Source: Macrobrachium rosenbergii
Lineage: Eukaryota; Arthropoda; Malacostraca; Decapoda; Palaemonidae
Reading direction: 5' to 3'
Assembly: GCF_040412425.1 (NCBI RefSeq)
Contig: NC_089763.1
Coordinates: forward strand, 58,821,915-58,885,914
DNA length: 64,000 bases
Shown one piece after another: positions 10,853 to 27,019 of this stretch (within the stretch, counting starts at the first letter, position 1; every line of letters begins with the position of its first letter). The translations under genes and the position numbers were made by a program. Under the pieces are notes generated by a model. That model saw nothing but the letters and a program-made list of their open reading frames with translations, was not told the DNA's origin and ran no database searches.

Positions 10853-12598
10853 CTTTGAAATTAATAAAACTGGGTGAAATAGATCCGGTAGCCAGTCCTT
10901 CAAGTAATGGTATGATAGATGTTTACCGACTGCCTGAATTAGATCTATCCGTGCTTGTAAGTTACTGATATGGGGTTGGTGAGACACGTCTCACAATACA
11001 GTGGAGACGAAACGCGATCACAGGCAGTTAGTTCGGTGCGTGAAAGGCACTGGAAATAAATATCGTTAAAATGGTAAGACTAGAAAATATTGCCCCTTTG
11101 TCTTAATAGTTCTTGTATAAGAGAGTTCTTAAGTACTCAAATCATGCTACTGAGATATATTAACGTGATCATTACCTGGGATAATCAGGTTACTCAAGCA
11201 AGTCGATGGGTTTGTGTGTTGGTAGGAACTTGAAAACATTTTGCAAAGGCAGCTGACATGCATAACAATTTCCAAATCAAATTAATGTACTAAAGAGGGT
11301 TATTTCTGTCAGAAAGTGAGCGTCTTAATATCTCCCACCTCGGTGAACATATTTAACACTTCTTGGTCACGGAGTCGGTTGTCTGCATAATCTATTTCGC
11401 TTTCAAAGTCACTAACTTCTATTCGTCTCTTTTTTTTAATGTTGAACTGACGATTGACTAGCGATTTATAAAATTTGACTCATTCTTCATTGCTTATATT
11501 GATTTCTTCATGTTTTTGGGCCTGGCTCTTTCAACTTATTTCGTCATCATCAGTCACTTTGTGTTTGTTCATGAACTGCCTATAGAACTAGTTTGCAGTT
11601 AGCAAGAGGTTTCTTCTCTTTTATTCGTTAAAGCTCTTGTCACGTATTAACCTTAAATGTACACCTTTCGTCACGTCATGTGAAAGAGGAATGAGTTCTT
11701 CTCTTGAAGGGCAAGAAATTGAGGAAGGAGTTGAGTAGCGTTTCTTGCAGAAATTGGTTTAATGAAGCATACTTTGCACGCGAGAAAAAGGTCACTGCTG
11801 CAGTCTTAAGATTTTAGCCATATTTGCTTTCTCTCTCTCTTATCCATCAGCCGTTATTAGGGTTATTAAGAAAACTCCGGCAGAATTTCTAGATTGCTGC
11901 AAATTGGGTTTTAATGGTTTTGGCTCATGTGTAATAATGGGTTTCGATACGAATCGTCCTGGTTTACTGAGAGAGAGAGATTGAACAGAATCATGGATTA
12001 GGTTTTTATGGTTGATTGTGTGGATTGATAATTGCAGAAATTTTTAGTCATAATAATTTTATTGCAAGTTTTCTGTTGCCGGAAGAAGTGTAAAAATAAA
12101 GGGAAATGTTATGCATCCAACTTTTCCTCAAGAGATACAGCTTCAGATAATGTACGAGGAATGAATCGCCGATCACGTTATTTTGGAAATCAGGCTAATA
12201 AGAGGAACAGGAAAAATATCAACTGGCACAAAAGTACTGTCAAAGAGGAAACTCCCAACAGCGAATAGGCATTATTCAGTACGGTCGAGCTAGTATTGGA
12301 AAATTCATAAAAACTCGTGAAAGCAGTGTTATCTATTTGTCTGCATATATACTTACATACATACGTACATACACACACAATAATTTGTCAGCTTCGCAGA
12401 ACTTTGCTGATAAATTATATTATCCAAAAGGAACGAAGTGATATCAAAATCTCATTAACTTGGAAATAACTTATATCCAAAGGAAAATAAATATGCACGA
12501 TAAGAAACCTGCCGAGTCAGGGCAGAAGCCATCTGGGTTTAGATTATTATAAAGGTTAGAGAAGCCGTTGCCAAAAGGCTAATTATTTTTTGCCCAAA
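10853..12598. other. No recognisable feature
   Basis: Mixed AT-rich sequence with short CT (11830) and GA (11971) runs. A small basic, Cys-containing frame at 12032-12268 begins at TTG, not ATG, and resembles no family I know, so I do not call it a gene. Confidence 0.5.
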
Positions 12599-13060
<462 letters not shown>

Positions 13061-13475
13061 AACCATTCTGGAAAGTTCGTCACCATTTCCCGAGGTCTCA
13101 GAATTGTGTGAGCTGTAATGGCGAAGTTTGTAGGACAAAGAGACATTGTCCTGTTCCAACAGTCAGGGCGTGAGGAAACATGCACCCCCCAAATATCCCC
13201 CAAAAGCATTTAACTTTTGGCGTGGGTATTTCTGACCTATGATTGGTCAGATATCTCTGGTAGGAGAAATCAACCAACGTCCTACCTGAGGGGAAAATGC
13301 AGGGGGTGAGAGAAATGCCCTGTGTACCCACGCTAGGCCGCCGTTTGGAGAATTCTGGCTCTGGCACTTGTAGGGCAATGACATGTTATTACCCATCATC
13401 TTGTGCTATTCTGCCATTGCGGCCGGTTACCACTAAGTTATTGTAATTTTTAGTTTCATTAGATACTCGGGCCTT

Positions 13476-13606
13476 TGTGTTAGTTCTAGATAATACAGAT
13501 CACTGTTAAATTTACCCCCTGTGTCTTATTTAAGCATGACCCACAGTACTGCAGCCAGACCAGTGTAAGTAGACCCCATGAGAATTCGGGGTCATCTTCT
13601 GGTGTC
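13476..13606 (+). repeat. LTR-like direct repeat, left copy
   Basis: About 120 bp, from TTAGTTCTAGATAATACAGATC through TTTAAGCATGACCCACAGTACTG to GACCCCATGAGAATTCGGGG. It recurs at 14846-14963 in the same orientation with about 90% identity. The string TTCTGGTGTCAG follows the left copy directly; similar strings follow 5' LTRs of some gypsy elements at the primer-binding site, but this is only suggestive. LTR status is therefore an inference. Confidence 0.5.
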
Positions 13607-13804
13607 AGGCGTGTAGAGTCTGCTGCGAAGCGCTACTTAATAGTAAATATAGCAAACTGTGGGTCTGCGATTGTGCCAGTCCAATAACTGTGCAGTGATA
13701 GTGATCTGAAAAAACGATGGAGCAGACAAAAGAAACAGTTCCACAAAGGGCCTGACATTGAAGTGATACATCTAAGCATAATTATGCCTGCTTTCCCATA
13801 TTAA

Positions 13805-14485
13805 CCCTTAGTGGACGGATTGAGCTTCAGTGTGAAGTAAAACAGGTTTGTGGAGGTGGACGGATTGAGCTTCAGTGTGAAGCAGAATTACGCTATCAAT
13901 TCACTAATGGCAACTTTTATACAGATGTGAGAGTTGTACTGCATCTCTCTCTCTCACATGAGTCTTTTTGTAAATTTGCTTGTAAATATATGAAGGGGTT
14001 GCTGTTGTTTTTGTTTTTGTCTTTTATGATAGTATGTCAGTTGTAAATGTAATTTCACAAAGAAAATTGCAAAGAAATATTAGAAAAAGCATGTAAAAGT
14101 AAAAAAAAAGTTACTGAATCTTCCTTCTCGTAAACTTACGTGAATATTTTACAACTAATATTTTATTTCTTATCTGTTTTGGTGTTGTGTAAGCAGTAAT
14201 AATAATTTTACAAAATCCAAAAAAAACTTATTTATTAGAAAAAACATATATAAGTTGGTGAAATTTACGATTGTCTTGTACACGAGGCCCCACAAGGGGT
14301 TGTGAATAGTCATTTTCAAATTCTCGTGGAAGGTAGGGAAAATTTTTTAGAATTTTTTTATTTATACAGCGTGAATGTACGTGTCATTCTCTTTCCATTG
14401 ATGTGATTTTTTTTTAATTTGCCAACCTCAAAGTTTCTCCAGTCTGGGGTGCTGCACATTGATAAATTATGCCGTCCCTTAATGG
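13805..14485. mobile_element. piggyBac-like non-autonomous element (MITE) with TTAA target duplication
   Basis: The segment is bounded by TTAA at 13801-13804 and 14486-14489. The ends are inverted: left CCCTTAGTGGACGG, right (reverse complement) CCATTAAGGGACGG. Including the TTAA, 15 of 18 positions match. TTAA targets and CCC/CCY-starting ends are hallmarks of the piggyBac superfamily. At 681 bp with no transposase frame it must be non-autonomous. A subterminal 27-bp string GTGGACGGATTGAGCTTCAG... is repeated at 13811 and 13856. The element sits between the two LTR-like direct repeats. Confidence 0.65.
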
Positions 14486-14845
14486 TTAAGCACTAAGTAA
14501 CGGGTGGAAAATAGTAAACAAAGTTGCGCGGGCGAAATTAATCAAATACCGAGCGCGAGAAATTGTGTAACGGGGAATGTCGTATGAAAAAAGAGAAGAC
14601 TAGCACTTCCTTAGTTAAAAACAACCAGACACTTGCGGCGAGCGCTAAGTGGAAAGTGACCATCATCGAGCGCATTGACTATTAGCATTAATATTATTAG
14701 TGCTTTCGCCAGTCATCGTCGATGTGGAGAAACGAAACACAGATGGTAGCCACCCGCCGTTCCCACCAAAGGGAAGGCAACCTCGAGACGGTAGGAGAAA
14801 GGATCATGGCAAGAAGTAGTCCTTTCCCGCCAAAAGGGCCCCTTG

Positions 14846-15131
<286 letters not shown>

Positions 15132-15144
15132 CACACACACACAC

Positions 15145-15489
<345 letters not shown>

Positions 15490-15490
<1 letters not shown>

Positions 15491-16010
15491 GTGTATTTCC
15501 AATGCCGACGTTTCGCGACGAATTCCACGCCGCATTTTCAAGGCTATAAAATATAATTTGCTAACATTAATAACAAATTAATTTGTGGGGATATGCAATG
15601 GCAACAGCTCTGTATGTAGTAAAAATATTTAAAACAAAACACATCATTCCAAGACAAGTCAAATATAAGTAAAAGGAGTTCACTAAAATCTTAAAACAAC
15701 CTACCTATATGAAAGAAAGAGCAAGACTAACATAAGTAAATAAAAACAGAGTGAGGAAGACCAGTTACCCAAACTAGGCTATAAACAGTTTTACTGAAGA
15801 CGATTGAGTATTTAACGACGGTACAGTCTTTTTGATAATTATGGATTCTAGGATGGTTAAGTCGTTGTTGTTCTGCAGTTGGCCTAAGATGGAAAAATCC
15901 TTGCTGTCAATATAAGTTTTACATGATTTTGAATGTTTACGTATATTTGATTGTCCAGTATTAGATAACCTGCTACCTGTTCTATGACTTATGCCCTGTG
16001 GCAATCTATG
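15490..16010 (-). pseudogene. Penelope-like element C-terminus (GIY-YIG end), 5'-truncated
   Basis: The minus-strand frame from 16004 to the stop at 15774 reads SHRTGSRLSNTGQSNIRKHS, later DFSILGQ, LTILESIIIKK and VPSLNTQSSS. This is the typical end of Penelope-like proteins after the GIY-YIG endonuclease core: a FRTGxxL..P..S.IR.H start, then a LESxxIxxxxPxLN block. The core GIY-YIG residues and the RT are missing, so the copy is 5'-truncated near 16010. The ~280 bp after the stop is the 3' UTR. It carries GAAAATGCGGCGTGGAATTC and the CGAAACGTCGG motif often seen in such 3' ends. Confidence 0.7.
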
Positions 16011-16574
16011 CAGACCTTCAACAGCCTCCTCGTGCTAAACAGTGGGAACTGTGGTAGGCCCGATAATGTTCGGACCTGAGTGATATCTTATTGGTAGCTC
16101 AAGGGCGGAACTGTTCTTTAGGGCGGGACCACGGATTCCAGGGCGGGTCTGGTTCTGGGGATAGGACTCTCAGCAATTTGTCCAATTTGCCCATAACATG
16201 ATTAGGGTGGGGATGATTGTATTCTTGGAATACTCTCAGTCCTAGCAAGTAGGTTTGGCTTACACTACAGCCACTCTAATCATGTTGTGCCATCCCCTGT
16301 GGGGTAGGGTAGGGATGTGGACATTTGGGAGCTGGCTCTCACTTGTGCCATTGATGGAAGAATAAACTCCATGAAAAGCTGATGATGCTTTTTTAAGGTG
16401 TTCAGGTTATTTTTTTTTTCTCCCTCTCAAATCTTTATGACGGGTAAAAAATTCGAGTACCCCTGGGCACTTTGATGGTATCGACTCGGCACAGTTGACA
16501 GCCGCTGGAACCTCCTCTGACAACTGTCGAGAAAAATGTAAAAAAAAATGTTAATGTAATTACACTGGAACCCT

Positions 16575-18160
16575 ATGCTCCAGTACAGAGCAAACCTAAA
16601 AAAAAGTAAATATCATCTTGACCCAACCTTGACTCACTTCGATTCCCTCTTTGGGAGTGAAAGTTGGTCAAGGTTTTTAACCGTGGAAACAGAACAACAA
16701 ATTTCAGCCCTGAAGTTGGAAAACTTCTTATTAAAAAGACACTCAACAACAGAAATGTCGTTCAGACAAATAAAAATAAAGACATGCATTATAGAGGCTG
16801 CAACAAAAAACCAGTCTGAAGACTATTTATCCATAAAAAGTATTGACAATGTGAATGTAAAAGTAAAGAAGCATGACACTATGAACAGCATTCAGGGTAC
16901 TATCGTACTTCCTGAAAATAATGACGAACCGGTTGATAAGAATATGCTGTTGGACTCTCTTAAAATGAGATACCCCAAAGTCCAAGACTGTGAGATATAT
17001 ATAATACCAAGTAAACAGAATAATAAAATATTAAGATTTGCAAAAATAAAATTTGAGGGTCTTGATCTACCTCAAAAATAAAAATTTTGAGCCAAAATTG
17101 AGAACTGAGACCTTATGTTCCAAAGCCACTACAATGCCAAAATTGTAGTAAATGTGGACACACAAAGAAAGACTGTCGAAATGAACATATATGTGCTTAT
17201 TGTGGTTCTCACGAACATGCCACACAATGGAAATGTAGTCGGCCAAAGTGTGTAAACTGTGGGCAAGGTCATCAATCAAGGTCCAAAGAATGTATGTTTT
17301 GTATGTACAATACAGAATTGAAAATCTTACAAGAAAGGACTGGGATGTCTATAAAGGAAGCTAAATTGGAACCGAAAGTAAGAGGAATTCAAGATCCGTC
17401 TAAGGAACATACATATTCTTCAGTAACAAAAACAGCAATGAAACAGAAACGCTTACAGATGGAAGTAACGGAACAAAAAAAAATCCCAAGAAGAAAATGC
17501 CTTACAAACGAAAACTAAATTGGTAATAAATAAAGAAGCAGGTACAAATGATATGGAAATTTTATCAAATTCATTTGAAGTATTAATGCAAATAGCACAA
17601 GAAGATGCTGCTACAAAAGTAGCAGAGGAATGTTGTGATGGACCATAAATTAAAGATAAAAAGAGACCGTTGTAGAGAACACCTCCCAAGATGAAGCAAC
17701 CAGCTATTAATAGAGAACCTTCAGTTAAACTAAAGACAAAGGATATGAAGAAAGAACAAAAACAAAAACAAGCTAAGAATATACCTTTATCTCCTAAAAT
17801 AATAGTAAAACCCGTGGAAGAAGATGTCCAAAATATTGAAGAGAACCACACCATAGATTATGTCAAGGGAGAAGAGATTACTCCATCTCCAATAATTGGT
17901 ACAAGAGCAAATGAAACAAGAAATATACATGATAACACATGTGGATGTAACAGCTGTTTCGTTGAATTGTGCAATAATAACAAAACCATAACGAAAGATG
18001 GTTTAACAAACATCATAAGAAATTTTATGAAATATAGAAAAAAGGAACCACGGATTTGAGTACCCATGAAAAAGATTTCATGTGCATTGAGTGCTTAGTA
18101 TATTATAGATAAAAACAATTGAGTATCGTGAGTAATTGTTAGAAAAAAACCCGAGTTGAC
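16575..18160 (+). pseudogene. LINE copy B ORF1 (gag-like, three CCHC knuckles)
   Basis: The first frame (16575-17081, 168 aa) carries the gag N-terminal domain. It includes RQIKIKTCIIEAATKNQ and the expected DSLKMRYPKVQDCEIYII block, which packs as an RRM-like fold in this superfamily. After a frameshift near 17085 come CQNCSKCGHTKKDC (a canonical CX2CX4HX4C), CAYCGSHEHATQWKC and CVNCGQGHQSRSKEC. These are three nucleic-acid-binding knuckles in about 60 residues (17128-17290). A long Lys/Glu-rich tail follows in two frames to about 18060. ORF1 proteins of this kind bind element RNA in the RNP. Several stops and shifts make this copy non-functional. Confidence 0.8.
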
Positions 18161-18217
18161 AATACAAAATAAAAAAAGTAAAACTCGACGCTATAACATA
18201 ATATTTTCAGTAGATAT

Positions 18218-18850
18218 ATTATACAATGGAACGTAAATGGTCTACAGACAAGATTACACGTAGGAGAAATACAAAGGTTACTAAAAGAATTTGAACCAGT
18301 GATATTATGTTTATAACATGTCAACAAAACACTATCAACAATAAGTAAATATACCTTAGCATCTACATCTAGAAAGGAAGAAGGAAATTTAGGTATTGCT
18401 ATTTATGTACGTAAAGTTTGTTATGACAAAGTACCTGTAAACTTTACTGACCTGCAAATGTCAAGTATTAGAATACGAATAAACAACGATAATTATGTAA
18501 TTTATAATTTATACAACCAACCTAATAAAAATTACGGCACTGATAAACTTAAAGAATTATTTAACAATGCCAAAGAACCTACATTAATAGTAAGTGATTT
18601 TAATGCCCACAACCCAATGGGATTGTAAATGTACAAACTCAAATAAAGCAGGAAGTAAAATAGATGAATTCATAGATTCAAACGACATGTGCTGTTTAAA
18701 TGAAAACGAAACCAGCACATATTTTTCAAAAACATATGGAACTTTTTCCTCAGTAGACTTAACTCTATGTACAGCAAGCATAGTAGACAGATTGGACTGG
18801 GATACAGTTGATGACTTGCACACAAGTGATCATTTACCAATATTAATTTT
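18218..18850 (+). pseudogene. LINE copy B ORF2: APE-type endonuclease domain
   Basis: ORF2 opens near 18218 with IQWNVNGLQTR, whose asparagine binds metal in AP-like endonucleases. DNYVIYNLYNQPNKNYG follows at about 18490-18535. SDFNAHNP (about 18592-18615) stands where GDFNAHNP is expected, so the glycine is changed. TSDHLPIL (about 18825-18848) is the C-terminal SDH catalytic motif. This nuclease nicks target DNA to start target-primed reverse transcription. Frameshifts near 18300-18420 and an in-frame stop near 18626 disrupt it. Confidence 0.8.
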
Positions 18851-19299
18851 ATTATTACAAAATAATCCCACCAAGCATGTCCCTCAGTATAACATTTATA
18901 AAGCAGATTGGGAACTATATGAATTCCACACAGGGAATATCCCACCATTTGAGTACGTAAAAGATCATAATGAAACATTTAGATTTCTTGTTGATTTCAT
19001 TAAAAATGCTGCTGATAAAGCAATACCAAAATCGAAATCTTATCCAGCAAAACACAAAGTCCCTTGGTGGTCTGAAAAACTAACAGAATTTATCAAAATA
19101 AAACACCAAATTGGAGGGCGATTAGATAATTTGAATAGAAAGTTCAGTAAAATAAATAAAATATTGCTGATATTTGAAGAAAATTTACAAAAACTAACTA
19201 TGTTATTATTAGAAACATACATCAAAACCTCTATATAACAAAATATCTGCAAAATTTAAAAAAGAAGTAATTCAATGAATAATCATTTAATGGAGGAAA

Positions 19300-20440
19300 T
19301 ATGTATCAGATCTCTCTAATAATACTCCCATACAAAAAATATGGGAAAAATCCAGGGAAATAAATGGTACCCATGGTAAACCACCTAGATATGCCATACT
19401 AAAAGATGGGAAAAGAATACTTGATCCAAAAGAAAAAAGTAATGTAATAGGAGAAAGCTTAGCAAAAGTAAGTAGTGACAGAAATTTACATGAACACTTC
19501 CGCACAAAGAAAAATAGTATAGAATTAATAAAAAATTTTGAGACCATAGAATATATATATTATAATAGAAAATTTAATATGGAAGAGTTGAAATTTGCTC
19601 TTTTAACAGCAATAAATCTGCCCCTGGAGGTGACAATATTTGTTTTGAAATGATCTGCCACTTAGCACCTTTGGCAAAGTCATACTTATTAGAGTTTTAT
19701 AATCACTTATGGCTTCGAAATTTATTTCCTGATGAATGGCGTAAAGCTATAAATATTCCTATCCCCAAACCTGGAAATGATCCCAGTAATGTAAACAGTT
19801 ACAGATCAATTTCTTTAACAAGTTGTATATGGAAATTACTAGAGAAAATGGTAAATGCCCGACTAACATGGCACATTCAAGAAAATAAAATTGTGACTCC
19901 TACTCAACTTGGGTCACAATGTGGCAGATCTACATTGGATTCTCTATCTAACTTAGAAGACCACATACGAAAAGGATTTGAATAAAAACAAATTACTATA
20001 GCTGTCTTTTTTGACATTGAAAAGGCTTATGATACTACATGGAGATATGCAATATTAAAAATATTACATAAAAACAGCATCCGTTGACATTTACCCAGGT
20101 TTATCCAAAACTTTTTAACAAAACACACTTTTCATGTGAGAATTGATGATGTATTGCCAAGTACATTTCCACTTGAAAATGGTGTTCCACAAGGAAGCAT
20201 CATTAGTGGCACACTGTTTACACTAGCAATAAATGACATCAGTAATAATCTACCTATTGGAATTAAAAGTAAATTGTATGTGGATGATTTTGCCATATAT
20301 TATTCAGCATCTCGCTTAAAACATGCATAGCAAATCATTAATAAAACTGTGATAAAAATAGATGAGTGGGCCTCATCTGTAGGCTTTAAATTATCCATAC
20401 AAAAGGCTCAAGCAGTAATGTTTTATTAAAATTAAAAGGG
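19300..20440 (+). pseudogene. LINE copy B ORF2: reverse transcriptase domain
   Basis: Conserved RT blocks appear in order. PIPKPGNDPSNVNSYRSISL lies at about 19758-19817 and TPTQLGSQCGRSTLDSLSNL at about 19896-19955. FFDIEKAYDTTW (about 20010-20043) carries the first catalytic Asp, and NGVPQGSIISGTLF lies at 20178-20220. KLYVDDFAIYY (about 20271-20303) is the catalytic YxDD box, intact here. In-frame stops near 19983, 20085 and 20328 separate the pieces, so no full RT can be made from this copy. Confidence 0.85.
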
Positions 20441-21079
20441 GATAAAAGGTGCAGGTATAGATTTAAAAATCAGAAACCATAGTATACCAAGTAGCCAAAC
20501 AGCAAAATTTTTGGGATTAGTATTTGATACTCACTTGAACTGAAAAGCCCACATAACATACGTGAAATCTAAATGTAAAAGAGCATTAAATCTAATTAAA
20601 TAACTAGACATACCCTTACTGTGCTGTATAAAGTAACTGTTGTCTATCATTGACCATGGAAGCTAAGTATATGGCTCAGCATCAGATGCAACGCTGACAA
20701 CGTTAGACCCGATTCCTAACGAAGGCCTTAATATGTTCAGGAGCATTTAGATCATCACCAACCTCATCTTGACAAGTTGAATGTAGTGAACTACCACTGT
20801 CTCTCTACAGAGAGTTTGTAACAATGAAGAGTGCCTTGAGAATTCAGACAAGTGATTCTCCAACAAAAAAATGATCTGAATTAAGGGATTTATTTATAAA
20901 CAATCACTTGCCATCTTTCCCTCTTAGAGTTAGAAGACTGTTTGAGTTGTTAATTATAAATGTGCAATTGTCTTCAATAGTAAAATTGGACTATGAATAA
21001 AGTAAGAATTTGCACACACTTAAAATATTTATCAAAAAGTTACTCATATACCCCAGAACACCATAGACACATACAATAG

Positions 21080-21460
21080 AGCATATAAGCCGAAAAGGTC
21101 CACATTACGCAATATACAAAGACAGATCTAAATCTGAGTATGGAGTGGGATATGCTGCAGTGTCCCAAGACAAAATTTATCAATTCTCTCTACCTGATAA
21201 TGCCTCGATATATACAGCTGAGTTATGCACAACATGAAAATAATTAAAGAAACCTCATGTAATAATATTGTAATTTTTAGCGGCTAGAAGTGCCATCGAA
21301 GCCATTCAGAGTTACAAACCAAAAAATAACATTGTACAACAAACATAGTTACTACTCCATAAGTTACATAATAATGGGAAAATATAGAAATATGTTGGAA
21401 CTCTGCCCATACAGGGATTAAGGGAAATGAAGAGGCTGATAAAGCAGCTAAAGAAGCAGC
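21080..21460 (+). pseudogene. LINE copy B RNase H remnant
   Basis: SEYGVGYAAVSQ (about 21127-21165) and YTAELCT (about 21210-21230) are recognisable, with ADKAAKEAA near 21435-21460. The second aspartate motif is damaged: FLAARSAIEAI replaces FSDSRSAIEAI of copies A and C. Confidence 0.7.
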
Positions 21461-21939
21461 CCATTTGACATGATCCAATGTAAATATCCTAGGTAATGAT
21501 TATATAACACACATAAAAGCAGGCATTATAAACAAATAGCAAAATAAATGGAATGAAGAGCCTGAAAATAATAAGTTGAAGCAAATAAAACCTGGAGTTA
21601 TAATATGGAGTTCATCATACCAAAGAGAAAGACATGCACAAGTAATTTTAACACATCTCCAAATAGGCTGTAGTCGTCTGACACATGGACACTTAATGAG
21701 CAGCCCACATGAACCAGCTCCCAAATGCTCAGAAGAAAAGTGATAATAACAGTTAAACGTGTTGAGCGAATGCCCAAAATACAACCAGCATCGGTTATCA
21801 ACTTTTGGAAATGGATAAATTGGTGAAGTTTTATCAAAGTCTACAATATTTTCAGTTGACTCAACTTTAATATTCATGAGGAAATGTAAATTAATTGATA
21901 AAGTATAAACATTAATTTATGAATCAGATTTGTCAGGGC

Positions 21940-23590
21940 TCGACATTCAAGACGGTCCGAGGCTTTAAAACTGCTCAGACATTGCAAGTGGCAATTGGTA
22001 AGCATGGGTTTAAGGCAGGTCTGTGAGGACTAGTTGTGCCTGATGAATTCTTCGAGGGGTTAGGACGCCTGGATTGTCTTAACTTAGGTGGAGACTGTAA
22101 ACTCTGTCCAAGAAGGAGGTCATAGCCTCCAGGAATGTAGTTTGCTACTTCAAAGTGTGCAGTTTTTGGTTCTGTGTGGCCTGGTGATCCTCAACTGAAC
22201 TGTGGAGAGTATCAATTTTGTATGATTGATACTTTCAATAGTGATGAGCTTACATCCATCAATAGTACCCCATGGGGGACCTTGTCTTCCCGTATCAGCG
22301 AGTTTTGCGTGCCAGTGTTGTCAAAGCCGTTGACCTGGTGTGTAGGGTAGCTACCTCGAGGAGGTGCCACGCATGTAGGACCCTTGACTGGAGGGCCTAG
22401 TGATGAATTATTGGTAATCGCTAGGGCGATGGTGGGTGCCACATAATTTGGATAGTGCCTATAGGTTGCGGACATGTGACCCTTCTGGCTGCAGTCCTTG
22501 CAAACTTCTCTTGCTGAAGTCTCTTCGGGGTACTGCCCCCGGGGAGAGAGCAGGTCCATTGTTGCCCACCCTAGGGCCAGGCATGGCTCGGTTGGGCGTG
22601 GTCTCGTTCGGGGACTTAGATGGGACCTTTGACTGACTCTCAGCTTTCAGGAGGCACTGTTCCATGAGGTGCCTGGCCTTCTTACAATGACCGTGCATAG
22701 GCTTCTTCGGAGGATGTCCATTTTTGGGCTGAGGGATCCTGGAGGTATGAGGAGGGGGGCCAAATCTTGCGTCCCAAAGAACTAGCAAAAGGATGGTATG
22801 TGTCACAGCCATCTGCGAAGTGACAGCACTCAGTAAGCATCTTGGGGGCTTTTTCACAAAGGTAGGTGGCGAGAGCAGGGGGGGGCTGTAATATAGGAAG
22901 TCCTCGAACTGGAAGCACTTGATTACATCCTCGACGGTGGTGGCTCTTAAGGACTCCAGCCCATTCGGTCCAGGTTTGACCCGCTTCCTTGAGCTGGCCT
23001 TGCCAACTTTGTTTCCAGCGTTGGGCGGTAATCTTGTAGGCCTTAATGATGGTCTTTTGGACCTCCTCGAGATTTCCTTGTTCTCCCTGGGTAAGGGAGC
23101 GGAAGGTGACTGCCCCCTTTCCGCCCAGTTACTTTCCCAGGATCAAGGAAACTTCTGCAGGAGTGGGCTTTGTAATTCTTGAAAACCTCTTCTACTTGGT
23201 TGAGCCAGACTTTGGGTTTGGTGTCATTTCATTTTGGAATTAGGAAGCTGATGCTGTTGAGAGTGCACTGGGGAGAGGTCAGCTAGGTTCATGGCCTTCT
23301 GTTGGGTGAGGGCAAGCTCATGGGCTCTTTCTCCCTCTCCTGTCTTCCTTTCACCTCCCTGGCTTCTCTTGCTTCCCTTTCCCTTTTCTTCTCCTCTCTG
23401 TCTTTTTCCTTCTCATGTCTTTCTCTCTCCTCCCTGGCTTCTCTTGCTTCCCTTTCTCTTTTCATCTCCTCCTTAACCTCTGCCATTTGTTCATTTATCC
23501 ATGTTGTCAATTCGGCTCCCCTCAGTCCCAGCAGTTTCCCCACCTCAGTGAAGTATTTGACTTCCTCGAGAACATCAGCCATGTTTCAGG
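21940..23590 (-). pseudogene. Ty3/gypsy-type gag and protease remnant
   Basis: The minus-strand start at 23582 gives MADVLEEVKYFTEVGKLLGL followed by a strongly charged Glu/Arg coiled coil to about 23300. This arrangement is found in arthropod Ty3/gypsy Gag proteins. A degenerate zinc knuckle, VCKDCSQKGHMSATY, lies near 22500; its final Cys is replaced by Tyr. Nearer the 3' side, QVNGFDNTGTQNSLIRED (about 22275-22330) looks like an aspartic protease active site with D-T-G disturbed by an extra residue. No RT or integrase follows before LINE copy B begins near 21910. At least four frameshifts are needed. No LTR is identified with confidence. Confidence 0.65.
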
Positions 23591-23689
23591 TGCATAGGAG
23601 GTGAAGTTATTCCTCCAAATGTCAGGCAAAGGATTGTGGTATGGTCTGTAGGACAGACTGTGGCACACTTTGCAGGCTTGGTGGATTTT

Positions 23690-24220
23690 GGTTTGCTCTA
23701 GAAAACTTAGGGTTTGTTCGTTAGAACATAGGTTTGTTCGTTAGAACATAGGTTTGTTCGAATAGAGTGAGTTTGGTTTGTTCCAGAAAACTGAGGTTTG
23801 TTCGTAAGAACGTAAGTTTGTTTGAATAAAATGAGTTTCATTCATTCCGGAGAACTCAGGTTTGTTCGTAAGAACATAGGTTTGTTTGAATAGAACAAGT
23901 TTGATTTGTTCTGGAGAACTCAAGTTTGTTTGCAAGAACATAGGTTTGTTCAGATGAGTTTGGTTTGTTCCGAAGAACTTGGGTTTGTTCATAGAACATA
24001 GGATTGTTTGAATAGAATGAGTTTGGTTTGCTCTGGAGAACTCAAGTTTGTTCGTAAGAATGTAGGTTTGTTCAAATAGAACACATTCGGTTTGTTCCGA
24101 ACAAATCAGGTTTGTTCAAATAGAACGAGTTTGGTTTGTTCCAAAAAACTCAGGTTTGTTCGTAGAATGTAGGTTTGTTGGAGTAGAACGAGTGTTGGGA
24201 TGTTCGGTAGAGCGTAGGTT
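23690..24220. repeat. 63-65-bp minisatellite (GTTTGTTCG-rich)
   Basis: About eight imperfect units of GGTTTGTTCGTAAGAACATA, then GGTTTGTTYGAATAGAAYGAG, then TTTGGTTTGTTCYRGARAACTC. The period of 63 bp in the best part equals 21 codons, so open frames appear on the minus strand by chance. It lies just upstream of the gypsy gag, where a 5' leader or LTR would be expected. Confidence 0.85.
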
Positions 24221-24239
24221 TGTGGCATGCTGGGTGCAG

Positions 24240-27015
<2,776 letters not shown>

Positions 27016-27019
27016 TATA

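Larger units (their letters stand above)
16020..21910 (+). mobile_element. I-like non-LTR retrotransposon, copy B (near full length, 3' tail missing)
   Basis: This copy contains a probable 5' UTR (about 16020-16570), ORF1 with three zinc knuckles, and ORF2 with APE endonuclease, RT, RNase H and a C-terminal Cys/His block (about 21700-21800). The frames are broken many times. The family's 3' UTR hairpin and TAA tail are absent; the copy stops near 21910 against gypsy sequence. The layout and the TAA tail seen in sister copies fit the I superfamily (I or Nimb clade). The exact clade needs a tree. Confidence 0.85.

Noticed and set aside
12032..12268. Possible small secreted basic peptide with a hydrophobic start
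   Set aside because: The frame begins at TTG, not ATG. There is no splice evidence or family match, and the hydrophobic run comes from AT-rich codons.
23302..23604. Plus-strand Ser/Leu-rich frame
   Set aside because: It is the antisense of the charged coiled coil of the gypsy gag on the minus strand.
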